64,000 bases of DNA, from NCBI RefSeq assembly GCF_023740735.1, contig NZ_JAMRXH010000020.1, forward strand, positions 62,001-126,000, in the 5' to 3' direction. Below are positions 51,925-60,051 of this stretch, piece by piece (the first letter of the stretch is position 1; each line of letters begins with the position of its first letter). The DNA is from Nocardia sp. CDC159 (GTDB lineage: Bacteria > Actinomycetota > Actinomycetes > Mycobacteriales > Mycobacteriaceae). The position numbers and the translations under genes were made by a program. A model generated the notes under the pieces. The model saw only the letters and a list, made by a program, of their open reading frames with translations, searched no databases and had not been told where the DNA came from.

Positions 51925-53976
51925 TTGGTTACCGATGTCGTCGACGCGGTCACGGAACTACCGATCGCGCGTAAAGCCATATGGGATCTGCTGATCGATC
52001 CTCAGACCTATCCCCGAATGTTCCCCGGCATCGGCGCCTGCGAACAAGTCGACGGTGACGGTGCTCCGCCCACCCTGCGATTCCGGGTGGGCAGCGGCTC
52101 CGAAATCCGGACGGTCGATGTCCGTCTGGTACTCGGCCGTGCACCCGACCGTCTCGAGTTGCAATGCACGACCCTAGGCAGCTTCGCGTCGATCCGGCTG
52201 CGCGGCGACGGCGACCGGACCCGGATCACCGTCACCTATTTCGCCCCGGGCCGGGTGCACCCCGCCCTGACCACGCTGACCAACGCACAGGTCACCGAGT
52301 GGACCCTCGCGGGCCTGCGCCGGCTCGCCGACGTCCCCGGCGGGGCCGCCACCTCGATGGTCGTCAACGGCGAGGACTCGCCGATGCGGCTGCAGGCCGA
52401 GGTCATGCGGCAGATGGTGACCACCGGGGTGGTGCGCACCTATCGGCCCGACCGCGGGCTGAAACAGCTCGGTCGCCTGGCCAAATGGGGCTTCACCCTG
52501 GCCGGTGGCTATGCCGCGGCGGCCGCCTACGCGCCGCACCGCCCGGCGATCGTCGACGATCGGGGCAGCCGCACCTTCGCCGAGGTCCACTCCCGCAGTC
52601 ACGCCCTGGCGAGCGCGCTGCACGAGATGGACATCCGCACCGGCGACGCCATCGGACTGCTGTCGCGCAATCACGCCGAGATGGTCGAGATCATGATCGC
52701 CGCGGGCAAGCTCGGCGTCGACGTGGTGCTGCTCAACACCGGACTGTCCGCCGGCAGCATCGAGGAAATCGTCGAAAGGAACCGCCCGGCAGCGGTTTTC
52801 GCTGATCCGGAGCTCGAGGAGCTGATCCATTACCTGCCGCCGGAGCTACCCCGTTTCACCACCGTGGGCCGCCCGCCCGATCCGAGCCGTGCCACTGTCG
52901 AGGATCTGATCGCCACGGGCACAACAGACTTCCGAAGACCGCCCCGCCCCGGCCGCCTGATCGTGCTCACCTCGGGCACCAGCGGCAGCCCCAAGGGAGC
53001 GCGCCGGCCGCACCCGAAGGGCTTCGGCACGGTCGCGGCGCTGCTGTCGCGAATTCCCATGCAGATGAACGAGGCCATGCTGATCCCGGCGCCGCTGTTC
53101 CACACCTGGGGTCTCGGCGCACTGCAGATCAGCACGCCGATCCGGGCGACGGTCGTGCTGACCGAGCGCTTCGACGCCGAGGAGTGTCTGCGTCTGGTCG
53201 CCGAGCACCGGATCACCACCATGATCGTCGTCCCGGTCATGGTCAACCGAATCCTGGACCTGCCCACCGCGGTCCGGGCCCGCTACGACACCTCCAGCCT
53301 GCGGGTGGTCGCCAGCTGCGGCGCGCCGCTGGCCGGGGCCGCGGTACTGCGGTTCATGGACACCTTCGGCGACATCCTCTACAACGTCTACGGCTCCACC
53401 GAGGTGTCCTGGGCGACGATCGCGGATCCGAGCGATCTGCGCATCTCCCCCACCACCGCCGGTCGACCGCCGCTGGGCACGAAAGTCGCTGTGCTGGGCC
53501 CGGATTCGCGTCCGGTACCGGTCGGCGCGACCGGGCGCATCTTCGTCGGCAACCATATGCTCTTCGACGGCTACACCGATGCCGCCCCGCCCGGGGAGGC
53601 CGACGGCATGCTCGACACCGGCGATGTCGGCTACCTCGACGCCACCGGGCGGCTGTTCGTGGCCGGTCGCGACGACGAGATGATCATCTCCGGCGGCGAG
53701 AACGTCTTCCCCCGTCCGGTCGAGGAGGCGCTGTCGCACCTGCCCCAGATCAGCGAGGTAGCCGTCGTCGGCGTACCCGACCGCGAATTCGGCCAGCGCC
53801 TGGCCGCTTTCGTCGTCAAGCGCGACGGCTTCGGCCTGGACCCGGACATGGTCCGCAACTACATCCGCCATCGGCTGGGCCGCTTCTCGGTCCCGCGCGA
53901 TGTGACCTTCCTCGATGCGCTGCCGCGCAATGCCACCGGAAAGATCCTCAAGCGCACGCTGATTCAGCCGGGCTAG
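51925..53976 (+). CDS. SRPBCC domain fused to an acyl-CoA synthetase
   Basis: The product has 683 residues. Residues 1-135 form an SRPBCC/polyketide-cyclase-like hydrophobic-ligand fold (TELPIARKAIWDLLIDPQTYPRMFPGI). From about 185 it is a FadD-type adenylating enzyme: the nucleotide loop LTSGTSGSPKGARRP near 350, YGSTEV, TGDVGYLD and a C-terminal lysine in PRNATGKILKR. It would activate a fatty or aromatic acid as AMP ester then CoA thioester; the added fold may present the acid or product. FadD enzymes normally lack such an N-domain. The start is TTG 51925, the only start that includes the whole domain; weak evidence. Confidence 0.87.
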   Translation: MVTDVVDAVTELPIARKAIWDLLIDPQTYPRMFPGIGACEQVDGDGAPPTLRFRVGSGSEIRTVDVRLVLGRAPDRLELQCTTLGSFASIRLRGDGDRTRITVTYFAPGRVHPALTTLTNAQVTEWTLAGLRRLADVPGGAATSMVVNGEDSPMRLQAEVMRQMVTTGVVRTYRPDRGLKQLGRLAKWGFTLAGGYAAAAAYAPHRPAIVDDRGSRTFAEVHSRSHALASALHEMDIRTGDAIGLLSRNHAEMVEIMIAAGKLGVDVVLLNTGLSAGSIEEIVERNRPAAVFADPELEELIHYLPPELPRFTTVGRPPDPSRATVEDLIATGTTDFRRPPRPGRLIVLTSGTSGSPKGARRPHPKGFGTVAALLSRIPMQMNEAMLIPAPLFHTWGLGALQISTPIRATVVLTERFDAEECLRLVAEHRITTMIVVPVMVNRILDLPTAVRARYDTSSLRVVASCGAPLAGAAVLRFMDTFGDILYNVYGSTEVSWATIADPSDLRISPTTAGRPPLGTKVAVLGPDSRPVPVGATGRIFVGNHMLFDGYTDAAPPGEADGMLDTGDVGYLDATGRLFVAGRDDEMIISGGENVFPRPVEEALSHLPQISEVAVVGVPDREFGQRLAAFVVKRDGFGLDPDMVRNYIRHRLGRFSVPRDVTFLDALPRNATGKILKRTLIQPG

Positions 53977-53996
53977 GGCTTCAGCCGGGCTAGGGC
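53963..53996. repeat. 17-base tandem duplication across two stop codons
   Basis: TTCAGCCGGGCTAGGGC occurs twice in a row. The first copy supplies the TAG of the acyl-CoA synthetase (+); the second supplies the TAG of glgP (-). The two genes therefore converge inside a recent small duplication. Confidence 0.8.
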
Positions 53997-56557
53997 GTCG
54001 GGCTGGCGATCAGGCCGAGTTCGGCGTCGCTCGACAGCAGCCGATGGCGCGGCAGCACGCGCACGGTGTAGCCCACCGCACCCGACAGCGGCACCGGTGT
54101 CTCCACCGTGAAAACCTCTGCCCCGGAATCGCTTCCGGCATGTTCCATCGACACCGTCGTGACATCGGACAGGTCGTCGTCCTGCGACACGCGGCCGAGC
54201 ACGGCCTGCACCACCACGTCGTCGCGGGTGAGGCCGCCGAGATCGATGCGGGCGCGCAGCGACAGCGTCGCGCCGATCACCGGGGTGTCGGGCAGGCCGG
54301 AGCTGTCCACCTGGATCACCTTCACATGCGACCAGGCCGATTCGACGCGGCGGCGATACTCCGCGATCTCCCGGGCCCCGGCGAAATCATCCCGCGTCAC
54401 AGCGGAATACGCGGCCGAAGCCGGGGCGTAGTACTGCACGGCGTAGTCGCGTACCATGCGCGAGGCCAGCACCTTCGGGCCCAGGGTCTGCAGGGTGTGG
54501 CGCACCATCTCCATCCAGCGCACCGGCATGCCGTCGCGGTCGCGCTCGTAGAAGCGCGGCAGCACCGAACGTTCCAGCATCTCGTAGAGGGCGGCGGCCT
54601 CGAGGTCGTCGCGCCGGTGCTCGTCGCGCACGCCGTCGGCGGTCGGAATGGCCCAGCCGTTCTCGCCGTCGTACATCTCGTCCCACCAGCCGTCGCGGAT
54701 GGACAGATTCAACGAGCCGTTCAGCGCGGCCTTCATGCCCGAGGTACCGCACGCCTCCAGCGGGCGCAGCGGATTGTTCAGCCACACATCGCAGCCCCAG
54801 TACAGATAGCGGGCCATGGACATGTCGTAGTCGGGGAGGAAGACGATGCGGTGGCGCACCGCCGGATCGTCGGCGAAGCGGACCACCTGCTGGATCAGCC
54901 CCTTGCCCCCGTCGTCGGCCGGATGACTCTTACCCGCCACCACCAGTTGCAGCGGGCGCTCGGGATGTAGCAGCAAGGAACGCAACCGGTCCGGATCGCG
55001 CAGCATGAGCGTGAGCCGCTTGTAGGTGGGCACCCGGCGGGCGAAGCCGACAGTCAGCACGCGGGGATCGAAAACCTCATCCACCCAACCCAATTCGGCC
55101 GGCGCCGCACCGCGCTCGAGCCATGACGCGCGCAACCGGCGGCGCACCTCGGCCACCAGCAGACCGCGCAGCGCGTTGCGGGTCGACCACAGCTCGCCGA
55201 GATCGACATCGCGCAGCCGCTCCCAGCCGCGCGCCTCCTCCACCAGCTCGGGCCCGACGAATTCCCGTGCCTTGTCGATCCATTCGCGCGCGGCCCAGGT
55301 GGGCGCGTGCACACCGTTGGTGACCGAGCCGATCGGCACCTCCGCGGCGTCGAAACCCGGCCACAGCGGTGCGAACATCGCCCGGCTCACCTCGCCGTGC
55401 AGCTGGGATACGCCGTTGGCGCGCTGGGCCAGCCGCAGTCCGAGATGGGCCATGTTGAACACCGACGGATCGGCCTCGCGGCCCAGCGCCAGGATCCGGT
55501 CCACCGAAACACCCGGCAGCAGTGGCGATTCCCGCTCACCGTGCGCGCCGCCGAAGTATCGGCGCACCAGTCCCCCGGCGAAACGATCGATACCGGCGGG
55601 CACCGGGGTGTGGGTGGTGAAGACGGTGGAGGCCCGGACCGCGGCCAGCGCGGCATCGAAATCCAGTCCGGCGGCCATGAATTCGCGAATCCGCTCGATA
55701 CCGAGGAAACCCGCGTGGCCCTCGTTCATATGGAACACGTCCGGCTCGGGCAGACCGTTCGCATGGGTGTAGGCGCGCACCGCCCGGACCCCGCCGATCC
55801 CCGCGAGGATCTCCTGTTTGATGCGATGATCCTGATCCCCGCCGTACAGGCGATCGGTGACCGCGCGCAGCTCCGGATCATTGTCGGCGATATCGGAATC
55901 CAACAGCAGCAACGGAATTCGGCCCACCTGCGCCACCCACACCCGCGCCCGCAGCACCCGTCCCTCGGGCATCGGCACGTGGATCAGGACCGGCGCGCCC
56001 TCCTCGGTGAGCAGGCGCAGCGGCAGTCCCTGCGGATCCAGATCCGGATAGCGCTCGGCCTGCCACCCGTCGGCCGTCAGCGACTGCCGGAAATACCCGG
56101 AGCGATACAGCAGCCCCACCCCGATCAGCGGCAACCCCAGATCCGAGGCCGCCTTCAGATGATCCCCCGCCAGAATCCCCAGTCCCCCAGAGTAATTCGG
56201 CAACACCTCGGTGACGCCGAATTCCATCGAGAAGTACGCGATACACCGCGGCCCGCCGTTCTGCTGATCGAACCACCGCGGCCGCGTCAGATAGTCCCGC
56301 AGGTCTGCCGCCGCATCCTCCACGGCCCGCACGAATCCGGCATCACCCGCCAACTCGTTCAGCCGCACCGCGGGCACCTCCCCCAGCATCCGCACCGGAT
56401 CGTGCCCCACCTCGCCCCACAGCTCCCGATCCAACTCGGCGAACAAATCCTGCGTAGGCGCATGCCACGACCACCGCAGATTGGTAGCCAACTCGGTCAT
56501 CGCCGCCAACGGCTCGGGCAGATGGGCACGGACGGTGAATCGACGCAATGCCTTCAT
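53990..56557 (-). CDS. glgP: Alpha-glucan (maltodextrin) phosphorylase
   Basis: The product has 855 residues, GT35, with the DUF3417 N-domain (MTELATNLRWSWH) seen in actinobacterial and thermophile phosphorylases. The PLP site is EACGTSGMKAALNGSLN. It releases glucose-1-phosphate from alpha-1,4-glucan. Convergent context with glgE-glgB and gene order match M. tuberculosis. ATG 56557 overlaps the stop of the frameshifted gene upstream (ATGA). Confidence 0.93.
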   Translation of the reverse strand: MKALRRFTVRAHLPEPLAAMTELATNLRWSWHAPTQDLFAELDRELWGEVGHDPVRMLGEVPAVRLNELAGDAGFVRAVEDAAADLRDYLTRPRWFDQQNGGPRCIAYFSMEFGVTEVLPNYSGGLGILAGDHLKAASDLGLPLIGVGLLYRSGYFRQSLTADGWQAERYPDLDPQGLPLRLLTEEGAPVLIHVPMPEGRVLRARVWVAQVGRIPLLLLDSDIADNDPELRAVTDRLYGGDQDHRIKQEILAGIGGVRAVRAYTHANGLPEPDVFHMNEGHAGFLGIERIREFMAAGLDFDAALAAVRASTVFTTHTPVPAGIDRFAGGLVRRYFGGAHGERESPLLPGVSVDRILALGREADPSVFNMAHLGLRLAQRANGVSQLHGEVSRAMFAPLWPGFDAAEVPIGSVTNGVHAPTWAAREWIDKAREFVGPELVEEARGWERLRDVDLGELWSTRNALRGLLVAEVRRRLRASWLERGAAPAELGWVDEVFDPRVLTVGFARRVPTYKRLTLMLRDPDRLRSLLLHPERPLQLVVAGKSHPADDGGKGLIQQVVRFADDPAVRHRIVFLPDYDMSMARYLYWGCDVWLNNPLRPLEACGTSGMKAALNGSLNLSIRDGWWDEMYDGENGWAIPTADGVRDEHRRDDLEAAALYEMLERSVLPRFYERDRDGMPVRWMEMVRHTLQTLGPKVLASRMVRDYAVQYYAPASAAYSAVTRDDFAGAREIAEYRRRVESAWSHVKVIQVDSSGLPDTPVIGATLSLRARIDLGGLTRDDVVVQAVLGRVSQDDDLSDVTTVSMEHAGSDSGAEVFTVETPVPLSGAVGYTVRVLPRHRLLSSDAELGLIASPTP

Positions 56558-57012
56558 TGTGTCGACACTACCGCGAGCACCGCTTTCCCGTCCCTGGACA
56601 GCGCATTCAGCGCCCGCAGAATCAGCCCCCGACCTCCTTCTCCTCCCCCTCGTCAGCCGCACCTTCCCCTGCTCGGCGAATTTGGTCTCCATGAAGTTCC
56701 ACACGGCGTTGAGCGCATCGGCGGACTCCAGGCCCAGGGCCTCCAGAGCGAAGATCGTCGGTGCGGTCTCGACGCTGGCCAGCGTCGCTCGATCCCGGGC
56801 CTGCGCACCCCGTCGAGTGTGCGCAGGGCGTGCGCGACCTTCGCCAGATCCCCTGCCGCCTTCCCCAGCGTGTCCAGAATGTACTGCCGCCGAAACTTCA
56901 GCTCCGCACCCCGCTTGACCGCCCGCTGCGTATAAAGCACCCCGCCCAACGCGATCGAAGCCGCCAATACGGCCAACGCCCCGGCAATGATCGTCGCCCA
57001 CGGCTGGGTCAT
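56554..57012 (-). pseudogene. Frameshifted membrane-anchored gene upstream of glgP
   Basis: From ATG 57012 the product begins MTQPWATIIAGALAVLAASI, one N-terminal span, then FRRQYILDTLGKAAGDLAKVAH. Near 56800 the sensible reading moves to another frame (TIFALEALGLESADALNAVW, METKFAEQGKVRL). Near 56650 it moves back to the first frame and ends RALNALSRDGKAVLAVVSTQ with a stop overlapping the glgP ATG. Total length is exactly 153 codons, so the shifts compensate (one base lost, one gained, perhaps in a G run). It is either a sequencing slip or a lightly damaged gene of unknown function. Confidence 0.6.
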
Positions 57013-57114
57013 GAGATCCCCTCGAAGTCGGGTTCTCCGACGGACGGTACTGCACGGGCGACCGCGAGGGCCGCCCGTCGGCGAGAGTCCTTCGCCGACA
57101 GGCGGTTCGACACG

Positions 57115-57873
57115 TCAGCGCAGTGTGCGTTCGAACAGGGCCAGTAGTTCACGCAGGTGCCGCTCGTCGGCCTCCGCGTTGTAGGCGCTGGTGTCGGACT
57201 GGGTGTAGCCGTGCTGGGCGCCCCGGTAGACCTCGGTGCGATGGCGGACCCCGGCCGCCGCCAGGGCCTTGTCGAGGGTTTCGATCTGGTCGGGGTTCAT
57301 GGACGGGTCCTCGTCGGCGTGACCGAAATACAGTTCCGCACGTACGGTTGCGACGTCGAGGTGCGGGCTGTCGGTGCCGTCGGTGACCAGGCCGCCGGTG
57401 TGGAAGCCCGCGGCGGCGGCGATGCGGTTCGGATAGGCCGCGGCGGTGCGCAGGGACTGGCGGCCGCCCATGCAGTAGCCGGTGGCGCCGAACGGGCCGG
57501 GGGCCGTGCGGTCGAAGGCGGCCAGCCAGTCGAGGTAGGCCCCGGCGTCGGGGACGATGACCTCGGCGGTCAGCTCGTGCACCAGCGGCATGATCGTGCC
57601 GAACAGGTCGGGACGCTGCTGGAAGTCGATGAACTCCGGCAACTCGAATACCGGCGTGCGGCCGTGGCGGTAGAACAGGTTGGGGGCCAGCACCGTGTAG
57701 CCATGCTCGGCGATCCGGTCGACGAGCCGCAGCAGCGCCGGGCGCAGGCCGAAGGCATCCATATAGAGCAGGACCCCGGGGTGTGCCGCGCCGTCGTCCG
57801 GGTACGCCACATACGCGTCGGCGACCCCGTCCGGCGTGGGCACATCCACCGAAAGACCTTGCACAGCAGTCAT
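57115..57873 (-). CDS. Dienelactone hydrolase-family protein
   Basis: The product has 252 residues. The cysteine nucleophile is in GYCMGG, the acid in FGHADEDPSM and the histidine in YRGAQHGYT. DLH enzymes open lactones in aromatic degradation, but the family is broad. GAGGAG lies 9 bases before ATG 57873. It is divergent from glgE. Confidence 0.9.
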   Translation of the reverse strand: MTAVQGLSVDVPTPDGVADAYVAYPDDGAAHPGVLLYMDAFGLRPALLRLVDRIAEHGYTVLAPNLFYRHGRTPVFELPEFIDFQQRPDLFGTIMPLVHELTAEVIVPDAGAYLDWLAAFDRTAPGPFGATGYCMGGRQSLRTAAAYPNRIAAAAGFHTGGLVTDGTDSPHLDVATVRAELYFGHADEDPSMNPDQIETLDKALAAAGVRHRTEVYRGAQHGYTQSDTSAYNAEADERHLRELLALFERTLR

Positions 57874-58047
57874 GATCGATATCTCCTCGCGCATCACGGT
57901 CAGGTGTGGGCACCGAACGGAGAACCCTCCTCCAGTTGCGGTCCCGTCCACCAGAGTTCCACGCCGGACCGGGTCCTGTCCTGGCCCTGCCGGTCCCACT
58001 CGCGCTGCGTTCGTGGTCGGAGCCGCTGTGCCGGTACGGTTGATCTC

Positions 58048-60051
58048 GTGAGCGGTCGGATCGCCATCGATGACACGGCTCCCGCCATACCCGGCGGCTT
58101 CCCCGCGAAGGCGGTGGTGGGCGAGGTGTTCCCGGTGCGGGCCGTGGTGTGGCGCGAGGGACACGACGCGGTGGCAGCCACGCTCGCGGTGCGCGCACCG
58201 GGCAGCACGCGGCTGCGGCGGATCCGGATGGCGCCGGATTTCGAGCCCGATGTGTTCAACGCGACCTTCATCCCCACCGAACCGGGCCTGTGGACCTACC
58301 GCGTCGAGGGCTGGAGCGACCCCATCGCCACCTGGCGGGCCGCGGTCGAGGCCAAGCTCGCCGTGGGTCAGAGCGCCGCGGATCTGGCCAACGACCTCGA
58401 GGTCGGCGCGCGGCTGTTCGATCGGGCCGCTCAGAACGTGCCCAAACGGCAGTGGGAGCGCCTGCGCGCGGCCGCCGCGGCGCTGCGCAACGACGCCCAG
58501 CTCCCCGCCCGGGTCGCCCCCGCCTTCAGTGCGGAGGTCACCGAGATCCTGCGCGAGACGCCGCTGCGCGAACTGGTGACCCGTGGACCGCAGTTCTCGG
58601 TGCTGGTGGAGCGGCAGCGGGCGCTCTACGGGTCGTGGTACGAGTTCTTCCCGCGCTCGACCGGCGGTCGTGACGCCGAGGGCCGACCGGTGCACGGCAC
58701 CTTCGCCACCGCCGCCAAGGAGCTACATCGCATCGCCGCCATGGGTTTCGACGTGGTCTATCTCCCGCCCATTCACCCGATCGGCAGGGTGAACCGCAAG
58801 GGCCGCAACAACTCCCTGGCCGCCGAACCGGACGACGTTGGCTCACCGTGGGCGATCGGTTCCGACGAGGGTGGCCACGACGCCATCCATCCGCAGCTGG
58901 GCACCGAGGAGGATTTCGTCGAATTCGTCTCCACCGCACGCGAACTCGGACTGGAGGTGGCGCTGGACCTGGCCCTGCAGTGCGCACCGGACCATCCGTG
59001 GGCGCGCGAGCATCCGGAGTGGTTCACGACCCGGCCCGATGGCACGATCGCGTTCGCGGAGAATCCGCCCAAGAAGTACCAGGACATCTACCCGCTCAAC
59101 TTCGACAACGATCCCGACGGTCTGTACGCCGAGGTGCTGCGCGTGGTCCGGCACTGGGTCTCCCTGGGCGTCAAGATCTTCCGCGTCGACAATCCGCACA
59201 CCAAGCCGGTCGACTTCTGGGAGTGGCTGATCGCGCAGGTGCGCCGCATCGATCCGGAGGTGTTCTTCCTGTCCGAGGCGTTCACCCGACCGGCCCGGCT
59301 CTACGGGCTGGCGCGGCGCGGATTCGCCCAGTCCTACACGTATTTCACCTGGCGAACGGGTAAGCAGGAGCTCACCGAGTTCGGCCTCGAGCTCGCCGCC
59401 AAGGCGGATCAGGCCCGGCCCAACCTGTTCGTGAACACCCCGGACATCCTGCACGAGAGCCTGCAGCACGGTGGGCCGGGCATGTTCGCCATTCGCGCGG
59501 TGCTGGCCGCCACGCTGGCGCCCACCTGGGGTGTCTATTCCGGATTCGAGCTGTTCGAACATCAGGCCGTGCGCCCGGGCAGTGAGGAGTACCTCGACTC
59601 GGAGAAATACGAGCTGCGCCCGCGCCCGTTCGCCGAGGCGGCCGCGCGCGGAGAATCCCTGGAGCCGTGGCTGACTCGGCTCAACGAGATCCGTCGCGCC
59701 CATCCGGCGCTGCAGCAGCTGCGCTGCATCGCCTTCCATCACGTCGACAACGACGCGCTACTGGCGTTCTCGAAGGTCGATCCGGTCACCGGTGACGCGG
59801 TGCTCGTGGTGGTCAATCTCGATCCCTACGGTCCCGAGCAGGGCATGGTGTCGCTGGACATGCCCGCCATCGGCCGCGAGTGGCACGACCACCCGGTGGT
59901 GTACGACGAGGTCAGTGGCGAGGAATACCACTGGGGCCAAACGAATTACGTCCGCCTGGATCCGGTCCACGCCGTCTCGCACATCCTCGCGCTGCCGCCG
60001 GTGTCCGCGAGCGCGCGGACGGAACTGGCGTACCGGAGGACGTTCTCGTGA
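58048..60051 (+). CDS. glgE: Alpha-1,4-glucan:maltose-1-phosphate maltosyltransferase
   Basis: The product has 667 residues, GH13_3. Catalytic nucleophile Asp381 (FRVDNPH), acid/base Glu410 (FLSEAF) and Asp466 (NTPDIL) are all present with the spacing of Streptomyces GlgE. It extends alpha-glucan from maltose-1-phosphate. Start GTG 58048. GlgB follows with a 4-base overlap. The TreS/Mak steps that make maltose-1-phosphate are not in the window; GlgM may supply it instead. Confidence 0.95.
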   Translation: MSGRIAIDDTAPAIPGGFPAKAVVGEVFPVRAVVWREGHDAVAATLAVRAPGSTRLRRIRMAPDFEPDVFNATFIPTEPGLWTYRVEGWSDPIATWRAAVEAKLAVGQSAADLANDLEVGARLFDRAAQNVPKRQWERLRAAAAALRNDAQLPARVAPAFSAEVTEILRETPLRELVTRGPQFSVLVERQRALYGSWYEFFPRSTGGRDAEGRPVHGTFATAAKELHRIAAMGFDVVYLPPIHPIGRVNRKGRNNSLAAEPDDVGSPWAIGSDEGGHDAIHPQLGTEEDFVEFVSTARELGLEVALDLALQCAPDHPWAREHPEWFTTRPDGTIAFAENPPKKYQDIYPLNFDNDPDGLYAEVLRVVRHWVSLGVKIFRVDNPHTKPVDFWEWLIAQVRRIDPEVFFLSEAFTRPARLYGLARRGFAQSYTYFTWRTGKQELTEFGLELAAKADQARPNLFVNTPDILHESLQHGGPGMFAIRAVLAATLAPTWGVYSGFELFEHQAVRPGSEEYLDSEKYELRPRPFAEAAARGESLEPWLTRLNEIRRAHPALQQLRCIAFHHVDNDALLAFSKVDPVTGDAVLVVVNLDPYGPEQGMVSLDMPAIGREWHDHPVVYDEVSGEEYHWGQTNYVRLDPVHAVSHILALPPVSASARTELAYRRTFS

